From assembly GCF_020520425.1 (NCBI RefSeq), contig NC_079487.1, forward strand, positions 50,878,719 through 50,942,718: DNA of 64,000 nucleotides. Reading direction: 5' to 3'. Numbering within the stretch: position 1 is the first letter of the stretch; each line of letters begins with the position of its first letter. This document shows positions 11,378 through 22,019 of the stretch, piece after piece. Origin of the DNA: Spinacia oleracea. Taxonomy: Eukaryota > Streptophyta > Magnoliopsida > Caryophyllales > Amaranthaceae. The translations under genes and the position numbers were made by a program. Under the pieces are notes generated by a model. That model was not told the DNA's origin. It saw nothing but the letters and a program-made list of their open reading frames with translations, and ran no database searches.

Positions 11378-12323
11378 ACTAGTCCCTCAAGAGTAGAGCT
11401 GACCTTTTAAGTCAGGTCTGCTCTTCTGTCCTTGATCTGGACTCTTTGGGGCTGCAATGCTTGTTTTGTTGATTTTTTGCTTTTGTTCTGGCTGTGTACT
11501 TTCTTGCTACCAGTCCCTCCAGAGTAGATTCTTTTATTTTATTTTATTTTTTTTTTTTTTTTTTTGGGCGGGCTTTCCTTGAGGTGAATGGTAAGAAATC
11601 TTTGGGGATTTTAACCGGCTTTTCCTCGTGCCACGCGTTGCCCATCTGAAGAGTCAATCGGAATCGTCGCTCAATCTGGACCGTCTTTCATTATGATTAA
11701 GTTTGGTTGTATTGAGGTCTACACGTGTCCTTGATCCTGCTTGTGCAACTGTATCGTTGCTCGCATCTTAGCCGTTCTTCTTTGGCTTTTAAAAGGGAAA
11801 GGTAACTTCCTTCCTTCTTCATCTTCATTTCTTACCTTCTCTCTCCTTGGTGTTTCTGAGAAAAAACACTCGAGTGCTCTCATTTTCCGTTGCTTGTTGT
11901 TTGCAAAAGTCTTCTCAAAATTCGATCTTTTGCACATTTTTGTGTTTGCCGTCGCTTTTTCGGTTGATTGCTAGTGTTCTTGTTGCTTGTGGTGGTCATT
12001 TGCCCCTCGTGTTTTCGTTTGCCATTTCGCGAAGGGAGGTTTTCGTTGCTGTGTTCCTTTTGATTCTAACTCTATCTTCTTTTTCCGGTAAGTTTCTATT
12101 TTTTGCTGTTTTTTCGATTCTTTTGCACGACTTTTGTTTGTTGTTCGCTTGATTTTAGTGTCTTTGGGGTTTCAATTTCTGGTATTTTTCGCCATTGTTA
12201 AGTCGTTTTTTGAACTTCCGCCATTGTTGAGTAGCTTTTCCCCTTTTTCTTTTTTTTTTTTTTTTTTTTTTTTGTTATTTACTTTTGTGCCCTTTACCCT
12301 TGTCCTGTGACTTTCAGCTCATA

Positions 12324-15300
12324 ATGTCTGATGCATCTGATAGCCAAAACCTTAGTAGCTCAGGCGCTAAAAGCGTTTCCTCTGCTTCCTATGTTACCTC
12401 TTCTCCCTCCTCTGTCTCTTTATCTTCTGATGAGGAGACTCGGGCTTCTGCTGAGCACAGAACCAAATCAATGCATGATGTTTTGTCTCGCTCTGTGCCT
12501 GCTGTGATTCCTTTGTCCTCTGACGATGAATCCTCTGGGGAGGAGCCGCCCCCCCCCAGATGCGGGTGATTCTGGGTGTCCTGACTCTACGGCCGACCTG
12601 TCCCCATCTTTACGTCAAACTCTTAGGGAGATGCGTCATGATTATCTGTCGCGGATAGTTAGGATAAATCCGCCGTCCAATGTCCCCCCAGGGCTTGATG
12701 TTCAGCCTCTGTCTGAACAGGCCTGGTTAGATGATTTTGAGCAGCTTGCTGGAGCTAATGAGTCTGAACTGTCTTTGCGTGTTTACAGACGCCGGGAATC
12801 TATTTTTCGTTCTATGATGGCCAACCATGTCACTATTTCTGTGGGTGGGCAAGCTGGTGGGGAGGATATTTTGGCCCAGGTGAATGAGATGAGGCCTTTT
12901 CCGAACTACGTGGAAGAGAATGTCGTTCCTGGGGATTCGACGCCCTTCCTTTCTGAGGCCTCTGCTTTTGGTCCCTTACACGCGAAGCTGAACACTAAGT
13001 GGACTGATGATGCGCGAAAAGAGAATCATGCTGTTGTTGGTAAAGAGTTTTATGGTCTGCCTGATGGTTATCGACTCATCGTGCCAGACGATGATGCTCG
13101 GATTACTCATCCACCAGAGGGGTGCATAGGCGTTTATGCCTATAGTCTGGATTTTGGTCTGCGCTTTCCTCTGGATCCTACCCTGGTGAAGATTCTTCGT
13201 GCTTTTAACGTTTGTTTAGCTCAGCTCCATCCCTTCGCTGTTCGTACTTTGATCAGCTATATTTGGGTCTGTCGGTTTTTGGAGTTTCCTGAGACCCTTT
13301 CTCTCTGTAAGAGAGTCCATCATCTGCGCAACAGCGGTACTGGGAACAAGATTGGTTGGTTTTCCATCTATTGCAATCGTGGAAGATTGACCTGCCATGG
13401 GATGCCTACCGGTCAAAAGGAATGGAAGGATAGGTTTTACTGGCTCGCTGTCCCTGCTGACTTTCCTGTTGCTCGGGGCTTTGTTCGACCTCGGACTCGG
13501 CTAGAGGGAGTCGAGATTTTGGATGGTGCTGTCTTGGAGGAGAGGGCTTTTGAGCATTTTTCATCTGAGCCCAAGCTTAATGCTGCTGGTAAAGAGGTTG
13601 GGCGGTTGCCTCGTGTTTGGCTTCCGCATTCAAGTTATGTTCTGCGGAATGACGTGTTGTCCGCTATGTTTCTTTGTTCTACTCACCCTCAAGGTTAGTT
13701 CTGCGTTACTTTCTCATTTCATGTTTTCTTTTCTCTTTGTGCGAGTTGTTTTTTCTCTTCCTTACGTATTTTTTTTTTTTTTTTTAGGTCGTCAATTCTT
13801 GAATCTTGAGGAATTGGGTGTTCGGGCTGATGGTTCTTTCATCTGCGCTGCTCCCCCAGATCCTGCTGCGAATGGGTATCAAATTTTGGCTGACCAAATA
13901 GAGAGCAGCAGGAGAAGTTCTACACGCCGATCTGGTCGGGGTGGCGGTTCTGGGATCGTTCCCAGAGTGTCTCGGGTGGTCTCCTCTACAAACACTGGCT
14001 CTGCGAGCACCCCTATTCGCCGAGGGCAGACCTCTCGCGGAGCTTCCCATCGTGGTGCTCTGTCAGGCTCTCGTCGTGACCGAGCTGATTTCGAGGCTGG
14101 GCTCGAGGCTCCGACAGAGGATGCAGGCCATGATTTTGGGGAAGTGGCTGGTGAGGTATGTGACCAGCCAGGTCGTTCGGGCTCTGCGTCGGAACCTGTG
14201 GATATCGAAGCTGAGGAGCCGCCTTTTGTTCAGCGTCCTGGGAAACAACCTAGGCTTGATGGTGGAGCCGAGTTACTTAGGGCCTCCCCTTCTGCGGCTG
14301 ATCCCCATCGTAGCAACACTTCTGGTAGCTCTTTTCGACAGTTTCTGGAGCACGAGCTTCAAGGAAGTGATCTGGCTGCTGATGATCTTGACCTGCATAT
14401 CACGGGTCGGCATAAGGAGTTTGTTGAGAAAGAATTTCTCGACATTCGTCCCCAGGCCGACCCTGAGCTGGCTGCTATCTTCTCTGGTCCTTCTGCTTCG
14501 GATCGTACTTTTGCCCCGCGCTGGGATGTGTCCGAATCAGAGAGCTTATATGGGAACTACCCAGAGAAAGGCGGGACGCTTGCCCTGAGGATGTTAAGAG
14601 GTTTGCAGTTGCCCAGCGACCTGCCCAAAGAGCGTTTGTATACTCCTGGGGCGAATGCCTGCCAGAAGGTCATGGAGGTATACTTGGTTTACTTCTCTTT
14701 TCCTTTGGTACATTGGTTCGTTTTCTTTTGTTATGCACTAACTTATAATGCTTGTCTCTTTTTCTATGTTCTTAGTGTGGCAACGCTGTTCGTGAGTTGA
14801 CAGAAGTTTTCATAGTTTACCAGAAACGACTTGCTGCCAACGTTGCTCACATGGAGGCCCAGAAGAAGAGAATTGAGGAGCTAACTGCTGATCTGGAGTT
14901 ATCTTCGACCTGTCTCACTTCGGCTAATGATCAATTGAAGATTGTTACTGAAGAGCGTGATCAGCTGCAGGCTAGCTTTTCCCAGGCCCAAATTGATCTG
15001 GTCACCGGACAGCAGAAAATTGAGACTATTCAGCAAGACTTTCTCTCTGTTGAGCAGTCTCATGATAATGAGATGGCCCAACTGCAGAACTCCATCGAAG
15101 ATCAACTTGCGGCTGCCATTCGCGACTTCCGTCGGTCAGATGAGCAGTATGCTCTGCGCACTCAGAGCTATGATGGCGGGTGGAAGGCTGCTTCGCTAAT
15201 AGTGCAAGAAAAGCACCCTGATCTTGACTGGTCTCCTATCGAAGCTGCTTGGTTGGCTGGGCTCCATGTTGAACTTCTGAGAAAGAAGAGGGAGGCCGAG

Positions 15301-15423
15301 CAAGCGTCTCTGGCTGCAGGCGGTGCGGTGCCAGAGGATGATGGGGTGCCTGATCATTGTGTTGAAAATGTTCACCCTGGGGAATTGCCTCTGTCTGATG
15401 CTGAAGATGATGTTGGGCAATAA
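12324..15423 (+). CDS. Antisense extra ORF of the Tat element (gypsy-type 'transposase_28'-like domain plus coiled coil), 3 exons, frameshifted
   Basis: This gene runs opposite to gag-pol. Exons are 12324-13693, 13788-14677 and 14776-15423, with GT..AG introns (pyrimidine tract TTTTTTTTTTTAG before exon 2) and matching phases. The product is acidic and Ser-rich at the N-terminus, then has a conserved plant-element domain around YVEENVVPGDSTPF, FYGLPDGYRLIVPDDD, GCIGVYAYSLDFGLRFPL and IGWFSIYCNRGRL. A basic, low-complexity middle follows, and a coiled coil (QKKRIEELTADLELS... to ...NSIEDQLAAAI) precedes an acidic tail. The domain resembles the putative gypsy-type transposon protein family (Pfam Transposase_28), whose function is unknown. 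A run of C residues at 12548-12557 shifts the frame between MSDASD..GEEPP and the downstream frame, so this copy may be broken or the run miscalled. Confidence 0.75.
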
Positions 15424-15739
15424 TGGCACAGGCGGCTGTCCCCATGTTCATCTTGCACTGCCTCAGCCAATGCATAGTTTATTTCTTTTGGTAGTTTTTG
15501 TCCTCCCTGCGTGGAGAGTAAGAATTTGTTTCTGGGAATAATATTTATCGTTTTTAGTTTTGATCAACAGTGGCCATTTTTGTAGGGTTGTACATTGCAT
15601 AAGTTTTTGAGGTATAGCCGCCGGTCCCATTGTTTGTTAACTCGTCGTGCCTATGCTGCGTTTTACCTTGTTGCTTTTTGCTTGCTATTTTTTACTGTTT
15701 TGTTTCCCCCATATTTCCATTTGGCCTGCTTTGCATGCT

Positions 15740-16178
15740 TGATTGCCCTGGCTTTGGCCAGGGCAAAACTCAAAAAGTATTTCTATATTCGCCTCGACCT
15801 GTTTTGGACTGTGTATTGTTGAATTGTCCTGGCTTTGGCCAGGACAAAAACCGAGAAGTGTTTTCAAATTTGCTCCAGCCTACTTTGGGCTGTGTATCAT
15901 TGAATTGTCCTGGTCTTGGCCAGGACAAAACTCAAGAAGTATCTTCATATTTATTTCAGCCTACTTTGGCTGCGTATTATTGAATTGTCCTGGCTTTGGC
16001 CAGGACAAAGCTCAAGAAGTATCTTCATATTTATTCCAGCCTACTTTGGCTGCGCATTATTGAATTGCCCTGGCTTTGGCCAGGACAAAGCTCAAGAAGT
16101 ATCTTCATATTTATTCCAGCCTACTTTGGCTGCGTATTATTGAATTGTCCTGGCTTTGGCCAGGACAAAACTCGCGAA
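15740..16178. repeat. 80-bp tandem array (five units plus a partial) with a palindrome in each unit
   Basis: Unit starts are at 15740, 15820, 15901, 15981, 16061 and 16141, so the period is 80-81 bp. Each full unit begins TGAATTGTCCTGG and contains TCCTGGC-TTTG-GCCAGGA, a perfect 7-bp-arm hairpin (first unit slightly diverged). The last three full units are nearly identical; the first is the most diverged. The array sits between the antisense gene and the end of pol, the place where Retand elements carry an amplified tandem repeat. Open frames spanning it are by-products of the repetition. Confidence 0.93.
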
Positions 16179-16431
16179 ACGTTTTCGCTTAAATCTCGTT
16201 GAGAAAAAACTTACCCAATAACTTGGTTGATCAGACCAAGTTATTCGTGGGTAGCGTTTCTCTCCGAGTTTTAGCCGTTCGCCTTTTATTTTTCCAAGAG
16301 ACCTGACGCGCTTTCTTCTCATCGAAGGTAGCTGGGCCAATTTTTATTATGCTTGTAAGCGTGGAAAGTTACAAAAGAAAAGAGATTCACTTTGGCTTCT
16401 ATTGCCTTGTTATAATATTAACTTCTTGTGT

Positions 16432-19400
16432 CTATACATAGTATTTCTTTAGCATGTTGGCGTTCCAGCTGTTCTTCAATTCTCTTCCTTCCATCGTCAT
16501 TAGATGGTACGAGCCTGGGGCTACTTCTTTTGTGATCTGGTAAGGTCCTTCCCAATTGGCAGTGAATTTTCCCTCTGCCTTTCCCTTTCCAGTGGCAGCT
16601 GTTCTTCTGAGGACCAGATCCCCCACCTGCATGGGTCTGTGCTTTACCCTCTTGTTGTATGCCCTGCTCATTTTTTCTTTGTTTGCTGCCAACTTGAGCT
16701 CTGCTTGCAGCCTGACTTCTGGTAAGAAATCTAATGCTTCCCTCATACGCTGCTCGTTAGTGCCTTCCTCATAATACTGCACTCTAAAGCTAGGTAGACC
16801 CACTTCGACAGGCAGGACCGCCTCAGCCCCAAAAGCTAGTTTGTAAGGACTTTCTCCTGTTGCTTCTTTTTCAGTGGTCCTGTTGGACCACAAGATCTCT
16901 GGAATGAGGTCGGCCCATGCACCCTTAAAATCTTCTACCTTCTTTCGCAGTGCTCCCAGGATTTGTTTATTTGCTGCCTCTGCCTGACCATTGCTCTGGG
17001 GATGGCACACAGATGCGTATGCGAATTTTATTCTTAGTTCAGCGCAGTAATCCTTTATCGGAGTGCAGTCGAACTGTGTTCCATGATCGAAGACCAAACT
17101 TTCTGGGATGCCGAACCTTGTCACAATGTTCTTCCAGATGAAATCCTTCATCCGCTTGGCTGTTATGCTTTTAGTGGGCTCTGCCTCAATCCACTTAGTG
17201 AAATAGTCAACTGCCACGATCAGGAATTTCCTTCCCCCGCTTGCTGCTGTGAATGGTCCCAGAATATCCATTCCCCACTGGGCAAATGGTATGGGGTTGA
17301 TGATTGGCTGTAAGTCATTAGAGGGTTGGTTGATCACTGGGGCGAATTTTTGGCATTTGTCGCACTTTTTAACATATGCTTGCGAATCACTTACCATGGT
17401 TGGCCAATAATATCCTGCTCTGAGAGCTTTCAAGGCTAATGTCCTGCCACCTATGTGGTTTCCACATATTCCCTCGTGTATTTCCTCAATGACTCGTTGT
17501 GACTCCTCTGTTGATATACATCTCAGCAGAGGCAATGAAAATGATTTCTTGTACAGTTTACCCTGGTAAATGACGAACCAATGCTCGTTTCGTTTTACTT
17601 TTTTCTGCTCCTGCTCTGCTGTGGGAAGGCCCCTTCCCAGCTTGTATGAGACTATACTATCATACCACTGTGGGTCAGTGTCAATGAAGTTGACTGCAGG
17701 CTTTTTGTCAATGCTCTTTTCATCCTGGACCTCTACCATCACTGTTCTTTCCAAGTCCTGTAGCGTCGAACTTGCTAATTTGGATAGGGCGTCTGCTTGA
17801 CTGTTCTCTGCCCTGGGAACCAGTTGAATCTCAAAGCTTTCTAGCTGGGCTACTGCTTCTTTCATCAAGGCCAAGTACCTCTGCATAGATGGTTCTCTGG
17901 CTTCATATTCACCTCTATATTGGCTGGCCACCAGCTGTGAATCGGTTTTGAGCACTATTTTCTTAGCATCTGCTGCTTTACACATCTGGATTCCTGCGAT
18001 TGCCGCCTCATACTCTGCTTCGTTATTTGAAGCTTTGAATTTAAATTTTATAGCATATTCGAAAATGTTGCCTTCTGGTGACACCATTATGATACCTGCA
18101 CCCGATCCTGTGACTGCGGCGGAGCCGTCTACTGAGATCTGCCAAGTCCCCAATGGTTCTTCCTCCTCCTCGTATGATGCCTCTGCAATGAAATCTGCCA
18201 GTGCCTGTGCTTTTATGGCGGTTCTAGGTTTGTACTCGATGTCATATTCTGAGAGTTCCACTGCCCATTTCAGGAGTCTACCAGAGGTATCTAGTCTCTG
18301 CAATGACTTCTCTAAAGGCTGATTAGTTAACACTTGCACTTTATGTGCGTCAAAGTATGGTTTCAACTTTCTGGCAGCTATCATGATGGCGAAGGCCATT
18401 TTTTCAATCAGGGGGTACCTCTGTTCTGCTGGGTTGAGGATGTGGCTGACAAAGTAGACTGGCTGCTGGATTTTATCCTTCTCGACTACCAGAGCTGCTG
18501 CTACAGTTTTCTTGGAGGCAGAGATGTATAGCTGTAATATGTCCCCCACTTCTGGTCTGGCTATGGTTGGGAGGCTTTTCAAATGGTTCTTCACCCCCTT
18601 GAATGCTTTCTCCTGCTCTTCTCCCCATTTAAATGTTTTGTTTCCCTTTAGCACCTGGAAAAAGGGGAGAGACTTATCCGCGGACTTGCTGATGAACCTG
18701 GTGAGTGCTGCCATTTTCCCAGTCAACCTCTGGATGTCTCGTATGTTTCTTGGTTCTGGTAGGTTGAGTATGGCCTCTACTTTTTCTGGATTGGCATCAA
18801 TTCCTCTTTCACTGACCAGGAATCCCAAAAATTTTCCGGACTTAACACCGAACACGCATTTCTTTGGGTTTAACTTCATACCAAATTGCCTCAACGTTGC
18901 AAAAGTTTCCTTCAGATCCTTAATGTGATCGCCCTCCTTTTTGCTCTTGACTATGGAGTCATCTACATACACCTCCACGTTTCGGCCCTTTTGTCCTGCG
19001 AATATTTTGTCTACCAGTTTCTGGTATGTGGCCCCTGCATTCTTTAGACCAAACGGCATAGCCCTGTAGTTGTAAACTCCCGCGTCTGTGATGAAGGCGG
19101 CTTTTTTCCGGTCTGATTCTAACAAACTGATCTGGTGATAGCCCGAAAAGGCATCCATGAAACTCAGCAGGGCATGCCCGCTGGTGGAATCCACCAGTTG
19201 ATCTATTCTGGGTAGCGGGTAACAATCCTTCGGACAAGCCCTGTTTAGGTCTGTGAAGTCTACGCACATCCTCCATTGACCATTTGCTTTCTTTACCATC
19301 ACGACATTAGCCAACCATTCCGGGTAGTCACACTCTTCTATGAATTTGGCTGCTAACAGTTTGCTGATCTCTTCCTGGATGGCTACATTCTTCTCTGTCG

Positions 19401-21987
19401 AAAAAGTTCTCTTCTTCTGTTTTACCGGTCTGACTTCTCTGTTAACATTCAACCTGTGGACCATGACGTTGGGATCAATCCCTGGCATTTCGTCGGCAGA
19501 GAAGGCAAATATGTCCGCGTGCTCTCGCAACAGATCTATGATATTTACCCTCAGGGAAAGGTCTATGTCTGTGCCAATTCGGACTGTTCTGTCCTCTACT
19601 CCTTCTTCCAGCTCTATCTCTTCTGTTTCTTCTGCTGGGGCTGGTTTTAACAGTCCTTCTTCACGATGCTCAAAATTCTCCATGTCCAGTAGTGCGTCTT
19701 TTTTACGCTCTGCTCTCTTTCTCTTTCTGGACAAGGGAATGTCTGCCTCTGCCGGGGGTGGAGGTCTGGGTGGTTGTTTCAGGGCTGTATGGTAGCATCT
19801 CTTAGCCTGCTCTTGGTTTCCCTTGACCTTAGCTGATCTGTTATCATTCGTTGTGTACATCATGGTGAGGTGATAAGTAGACACCACTGCTCCTGCATCA
19901 TGGATGAAAGGTCTACCCAGAATGGCGTTGTATGCTGCGGGTACCTTCACTATCATGAAATCAACCATGACATCCTTGATATCTTTCCCCTGCCCAATTT
20001 GGACAGGTAGGCTAACTATTCCTTCTGGTATCACTGTTGCCCCTGTGAAACCAATTACTGGGTAGCTAACTGGTTTTACGTGCTTTTCGTCAATCTGCAG
20101 CTCTTGGAAAGCTGGCCAGAATAGAATATTTGCAGAGCTTCCTCCGTCTATCAGGATTCGATGGATTTTTCTGTTAGCCACATCCAGAGCTAACACCATT
20201 GGGTCATCATGGGGATAAATTATGCCCTTACAATCATCTTCTGTAAAAGTGCACTGTGGGATTTTTGGAGGGGCAAGCCATTTTCCTGAGTTATGGTAAT
20301 TAACCTGGTGTTTAAATTCGTTCACACTGGCCTTAGCACCGCTGGCTGTAGTACCAGCGTAAACTGGTCCTCCTGTTATGACCAGTATATCATTCGACCT
20401 CTTCTGATCTGCTGGGTGGTTCTGCTTTTGCTCTGTCTTTCTGTTATCAAATCGACCCTCATCATCCCTGTTTTCGTAGGTCCTGCTGTATGAGCTCTTT
20501 GCCTTAAATTGTGTTAGGTACCCCCTTCGGATCAGGTCCTCAATGTTATCTTTCAGGTGAGTGCATTCCTCTGTGAGATGACCATGATCCTTGTGAAAAT
20601 CACAGTACTTCTTCGTGTCCCTGTATTTGTTGTACATTTTCGGTGGTCTCTGCCATTTCTCATCCTCCTTGCTGATAGCAAAAATCTGGGTTCTGGATGC
20701 AACCAGAGGAGTGTATTCGTTGAATTTGCCTCGCTTTTCAGTTCTGAACTCACTACCCCTTCCTCTGACCTGCCCGTGCAAATCTTTTCTGGGCTGCTGA
20801 TTTTCTCTTTTGTCTGGGTATTCTTTCTTGTACGGCTCTTTTCTGCTCTGACTACCGTAATTGTTCTCACTTGCTACATATCGTCGTGAGGTTGCTCTGC
20901 CAATCTCTTCACTTTTTATAAACTCATTTGCCTTCCCCAGTACCTCTGCCAGGGTTGTGAATGACTTTCTGCCCAGATAGCTCTTGAATTCTCCATCCCG
21001 CAGACCAGTCATCATAGCCAGGACTGCTACCTCTTGCTGTAACTTGGGTATATTCGATGCCTCCATATTGAATCTGGATATGTACTCCCTCAGAGATTCC
21101 TGAGGTCCTTGGATGACTGACATCAGCTCCCCTGTCATCCTTTCTCTGGCAATGTTTGCCACATATTGGGTGCGAAACAAGATGGCTAACTGCCGAAAAG
21201 AGGTTATAGTGCCCTTGGGTATTTTACCGAACCAGCTCTGTGCTATCCCCTCCAGAGTGGAAGGGAAGACCTTACACCACATAGAGTCTGTGTTGGTATA
21301 TAGCATCATGTGTCCTCCAAAGGCAGAGAGGTGATTCGTTGGGTCTGACTTTCCGGAATATTTGCAGGTGGGCATTTTTATCTTTTCCATTTTTTCCGAG
21401 AGTATCTCATCACAGAAGGGGGAATTATCAGGCTTAACTATTGCTCGGGTGGGATTTGGCATACCTGACCCGGAGTGGTGTCTCTGGCTGGGTGCTTGTT
21501 CGGTCCTTGCTCTGGGTTGAGCTCTGCTAGGCGTGATACTTTCTGCCTCATATTCTTGGCTGTCAGCCCCTTCTATCTCCTGCTGCAGATTCCTCCTCCA
21601 GACGTTCGGACTGTTTTGGGGTCTGGGACGTTTTCTCCTCTGCTCAACCTCAACCTCTGGGGCTGTCCTCATGACCTGGGCTTGTGGTGCTGTCTGAGTA
21701 AGGAAGGTCAGGACTTCTATGGCTGTGCGCATCTGGTCGGGTGAGAATTGTGCCCCCAACCGTGCTAGTGAGGCACTGGTTGGAACTGGGATGCCCTGGC
21801 CCTGGCTAGGGGTTGCCATAGCTCTGGGTTGTGGTGTCTCTCTTGGCGGACCAAGACTCTGAGGCATGCCGAACAAAGGTACGTTTGTGGTTCTCTGGTT
21901 GTTTCTTGAGGTGGGTGGTTCTATCTGCTGGACTATCGGTTCGCTTGACTCAGTCATTTTGTGAGAGGGTAGGTCTTTTAGAGGCAA
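16432..21987 (-). CDS. Tat-clade gag-pol polyprotein, 1851 residues, uninterrupted
   Basis: A single frame encodes the structural and enzymatic proteins for retrotransposition. Gag occupies about residues 190-500 (CDFHKDHGHLTEEC near 462). The aspartic protease has LIDGGSS at 612-618. Reverse transcriptase lies at about 855-1060 with YVDD at 1007-1010. The first RNase H spans about 1150-1270. A second, archaeal-type RNase H starts at SVDGSA (1285) and reaches PRAENSQADALS (about 1403). Integrase follows, with its HHCC zinc finger at about 1504-1545 and catalytic Asp near 1574, Asp at 1634 (VFDHGTQF) and Glu near 1670. Gag and pol are fused without frameshift or stop. The intact frame and near-identical LTRs indicate a recent, possibly still competent copy. 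Start choice MPLKDLP versus MTESSEP (residue 11) is open. Confidence 0.95.
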   Translation of the reverse strand: MPLKDLPSHKMTESSEPIVQQIEPPTSRNNQRTTNVPLFGMPQSLGPPRETPQPRAMATPSQGQGIPVPTSASLARLGAQFSPDQMRTAIEVLTFLTQTAPQAQVMRTAPEVEVEQRRKRPRPQNSPNVWRRNLQQEIEGADSQEYEAESITPSRAQPRARTEQAPSQRHHSGSGMPNPTRAIVKPDNSPFCDEILSEKMEKIKMPTCKYSGKSDPTNHLSAFGGHMMLYTNTDSMWCKVFPSTLEGIAQSWFGKIPKGTITSFRQLAILFRTQYVANIARERMTGELMSVIQGPQESLREYISRFNMEASNIPKLQQEVAVLAMMTGLRDGEFKSYLGRKSFTTLAEVLGKANEFIKSEEIGRATSRRYVASENNYGSQSRKEPYKKEYPDKRENQQPRKDLHGQVRGRGSEFRTEKRGKFNEYTPLVASRTQIFAISKEDEKWQRPPKMYNKYRDTKKYCDFHKDHGHLTEECTHLKDNIEDLIRRGYLTQFKAKSSYSRTYENRDDEGRFDNRKTEQKQNHPADQKRSNDILVITGGPVYAGTTASGAKASVNEFKHQVNYHNSGKWLAPPKIPQCTFTEDDCKGIIYPHDDPMVLALDVANRKIHRILIDGGSSANILFWPAFQELQIDEKHVKPVSYPVIGFTGATVIPEGIVSLPVQIGQGKDIKDVMVDFMIVKVPAAYNAILGRPFIHDAGAVVSTYHLTMMYTTNDNRSAKVKGNQEQAKRCYHTALKQPPRPPPPAEADIPLSRKRKRAERKKDALLDMENFEHREEGLLKPAPAEETEEIELEEGVEDRTVRIGTDIDLSLRVNIIDLLREHADIFAFSADEMPGIDPNVMVHRLNVNREVRPVKQKKRTFSTEKNVAIQEEISKLLAAKFIEECDYPEWLANVVMVKKANGQWRMCVDFTDLNRACPKDCYPLPRIDQLVDSTSGHALLSFMDAFSGYHQISLLESDRKKAAFITDAGVYNYRAMPFGLKNAGATYQKLVDKIFAGQKGRNVEVYVDDSIVKSKKEGDHIKDLKETFATLRQFGMKLNPKKCVFGVKSGKFLGFLVSERGIDANPEKVEAILNLPEPRNIRDIQRLTGKMAALTRFISKSADKSLPFFQVLKGNKTFKWGEEQEKAFKGVKNHLKSLPTIARPEVGDILQLYISASKKTVAAALVVEKDKIQQPVYFVSHILNPAEQRYPLIEKMAFAIMIAARKLKPYFDAHKVQVLTNQPLEKSLQRLDTSGRLLKWAVELSEYDIEYKPRTAIKAQALADFIAEASYEEEEEPLGTWQISVDGSAAVTGSGAGIIMVSPEGNIFEYAIKFKFKASNNEAEYEAAIAGIQMCKAADAKKIVLKTDSQLVASQYRGEYEAREPSMQRYLALMKEAVAQLESFEIQLVPRAENSQADALSKLASSTLQDLERTVMVEVQDEKSIDKKPAVNFIDTDPQWYDSIVSYKLGRGLPTAEQEQKKVKRNEHWFVIYQGKLYKKSFSLPLLRCISTEESQRVIEEIHEGICGNHIGGRTLALKALRAGYYWPTMVSDSQAYVKKCDKCQKFAPVINQPSNDLQPIINPIPFAQWGMDILGPFTAASGGRKFLIVAVDYFTKWIEAEPTKSITAKRMKDFIWKNIVTRFGIPESLVFDHGTQFDCTPIKDYCAELRIKFAYASVCHPQSNGQAEAANKQILGALRKKVEDFKGAWADLIPEILWSNRTTEKEATGESPYKLAFGAEAVLPVEVGLPSFRVQYYEEGTNEQRMREALDFLPEVRLQAELKLAANKEKMSRAYNKRVKHRPMQVGDLVLRRTAATGKGKAEGKFTANWEGPYQITKEVAPGSYHLMTMEGRELKNSWNANMLKKYYV

Positions 21988-21999
21988 GGTCTGGGAAGT

Positions 22000-22017
22000 C
22001 CCCTCCTTCTAGCGCCA
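22000..22017 (-). promoter_or_regulatory. Primer-binding site of the Tat element (TGGCGCTAGAAGGAGGGG)
   Basis: Two bases inside the 5' LTR, the minus strand reads TGGCGCTAGAAGGAGGGG. TGGCGC is a typical start for a tRNA 3'-end complement in Tat elements. The cognate tRNA cannot be named without a tRNA search. Confidence 0.65.
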
Positions 22018-22019
22018 CT

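Noticed and set aside
12526-15423. A host gene with a gypsy-type domain
   Set aside because: It lies between perfect LTRs and a 5-bp duplication, antisense to pol, so it is a component of the Tat element.
15740-16178. CRISPR-like regularly spaced palindromic array
   Set aside because: The repeats are directly tandem with homologous 'spacers', in a plant retrotransposon; this is a minisatellite.
15630-16202. Overlapping open frames with repeated NCPGFGQDK / ELSWLWPGQ peptides
   Set aside because: They are six-frame reads through the 80-bp tandem array; the period gives similar peptides in all frames and there is no start context or domain.
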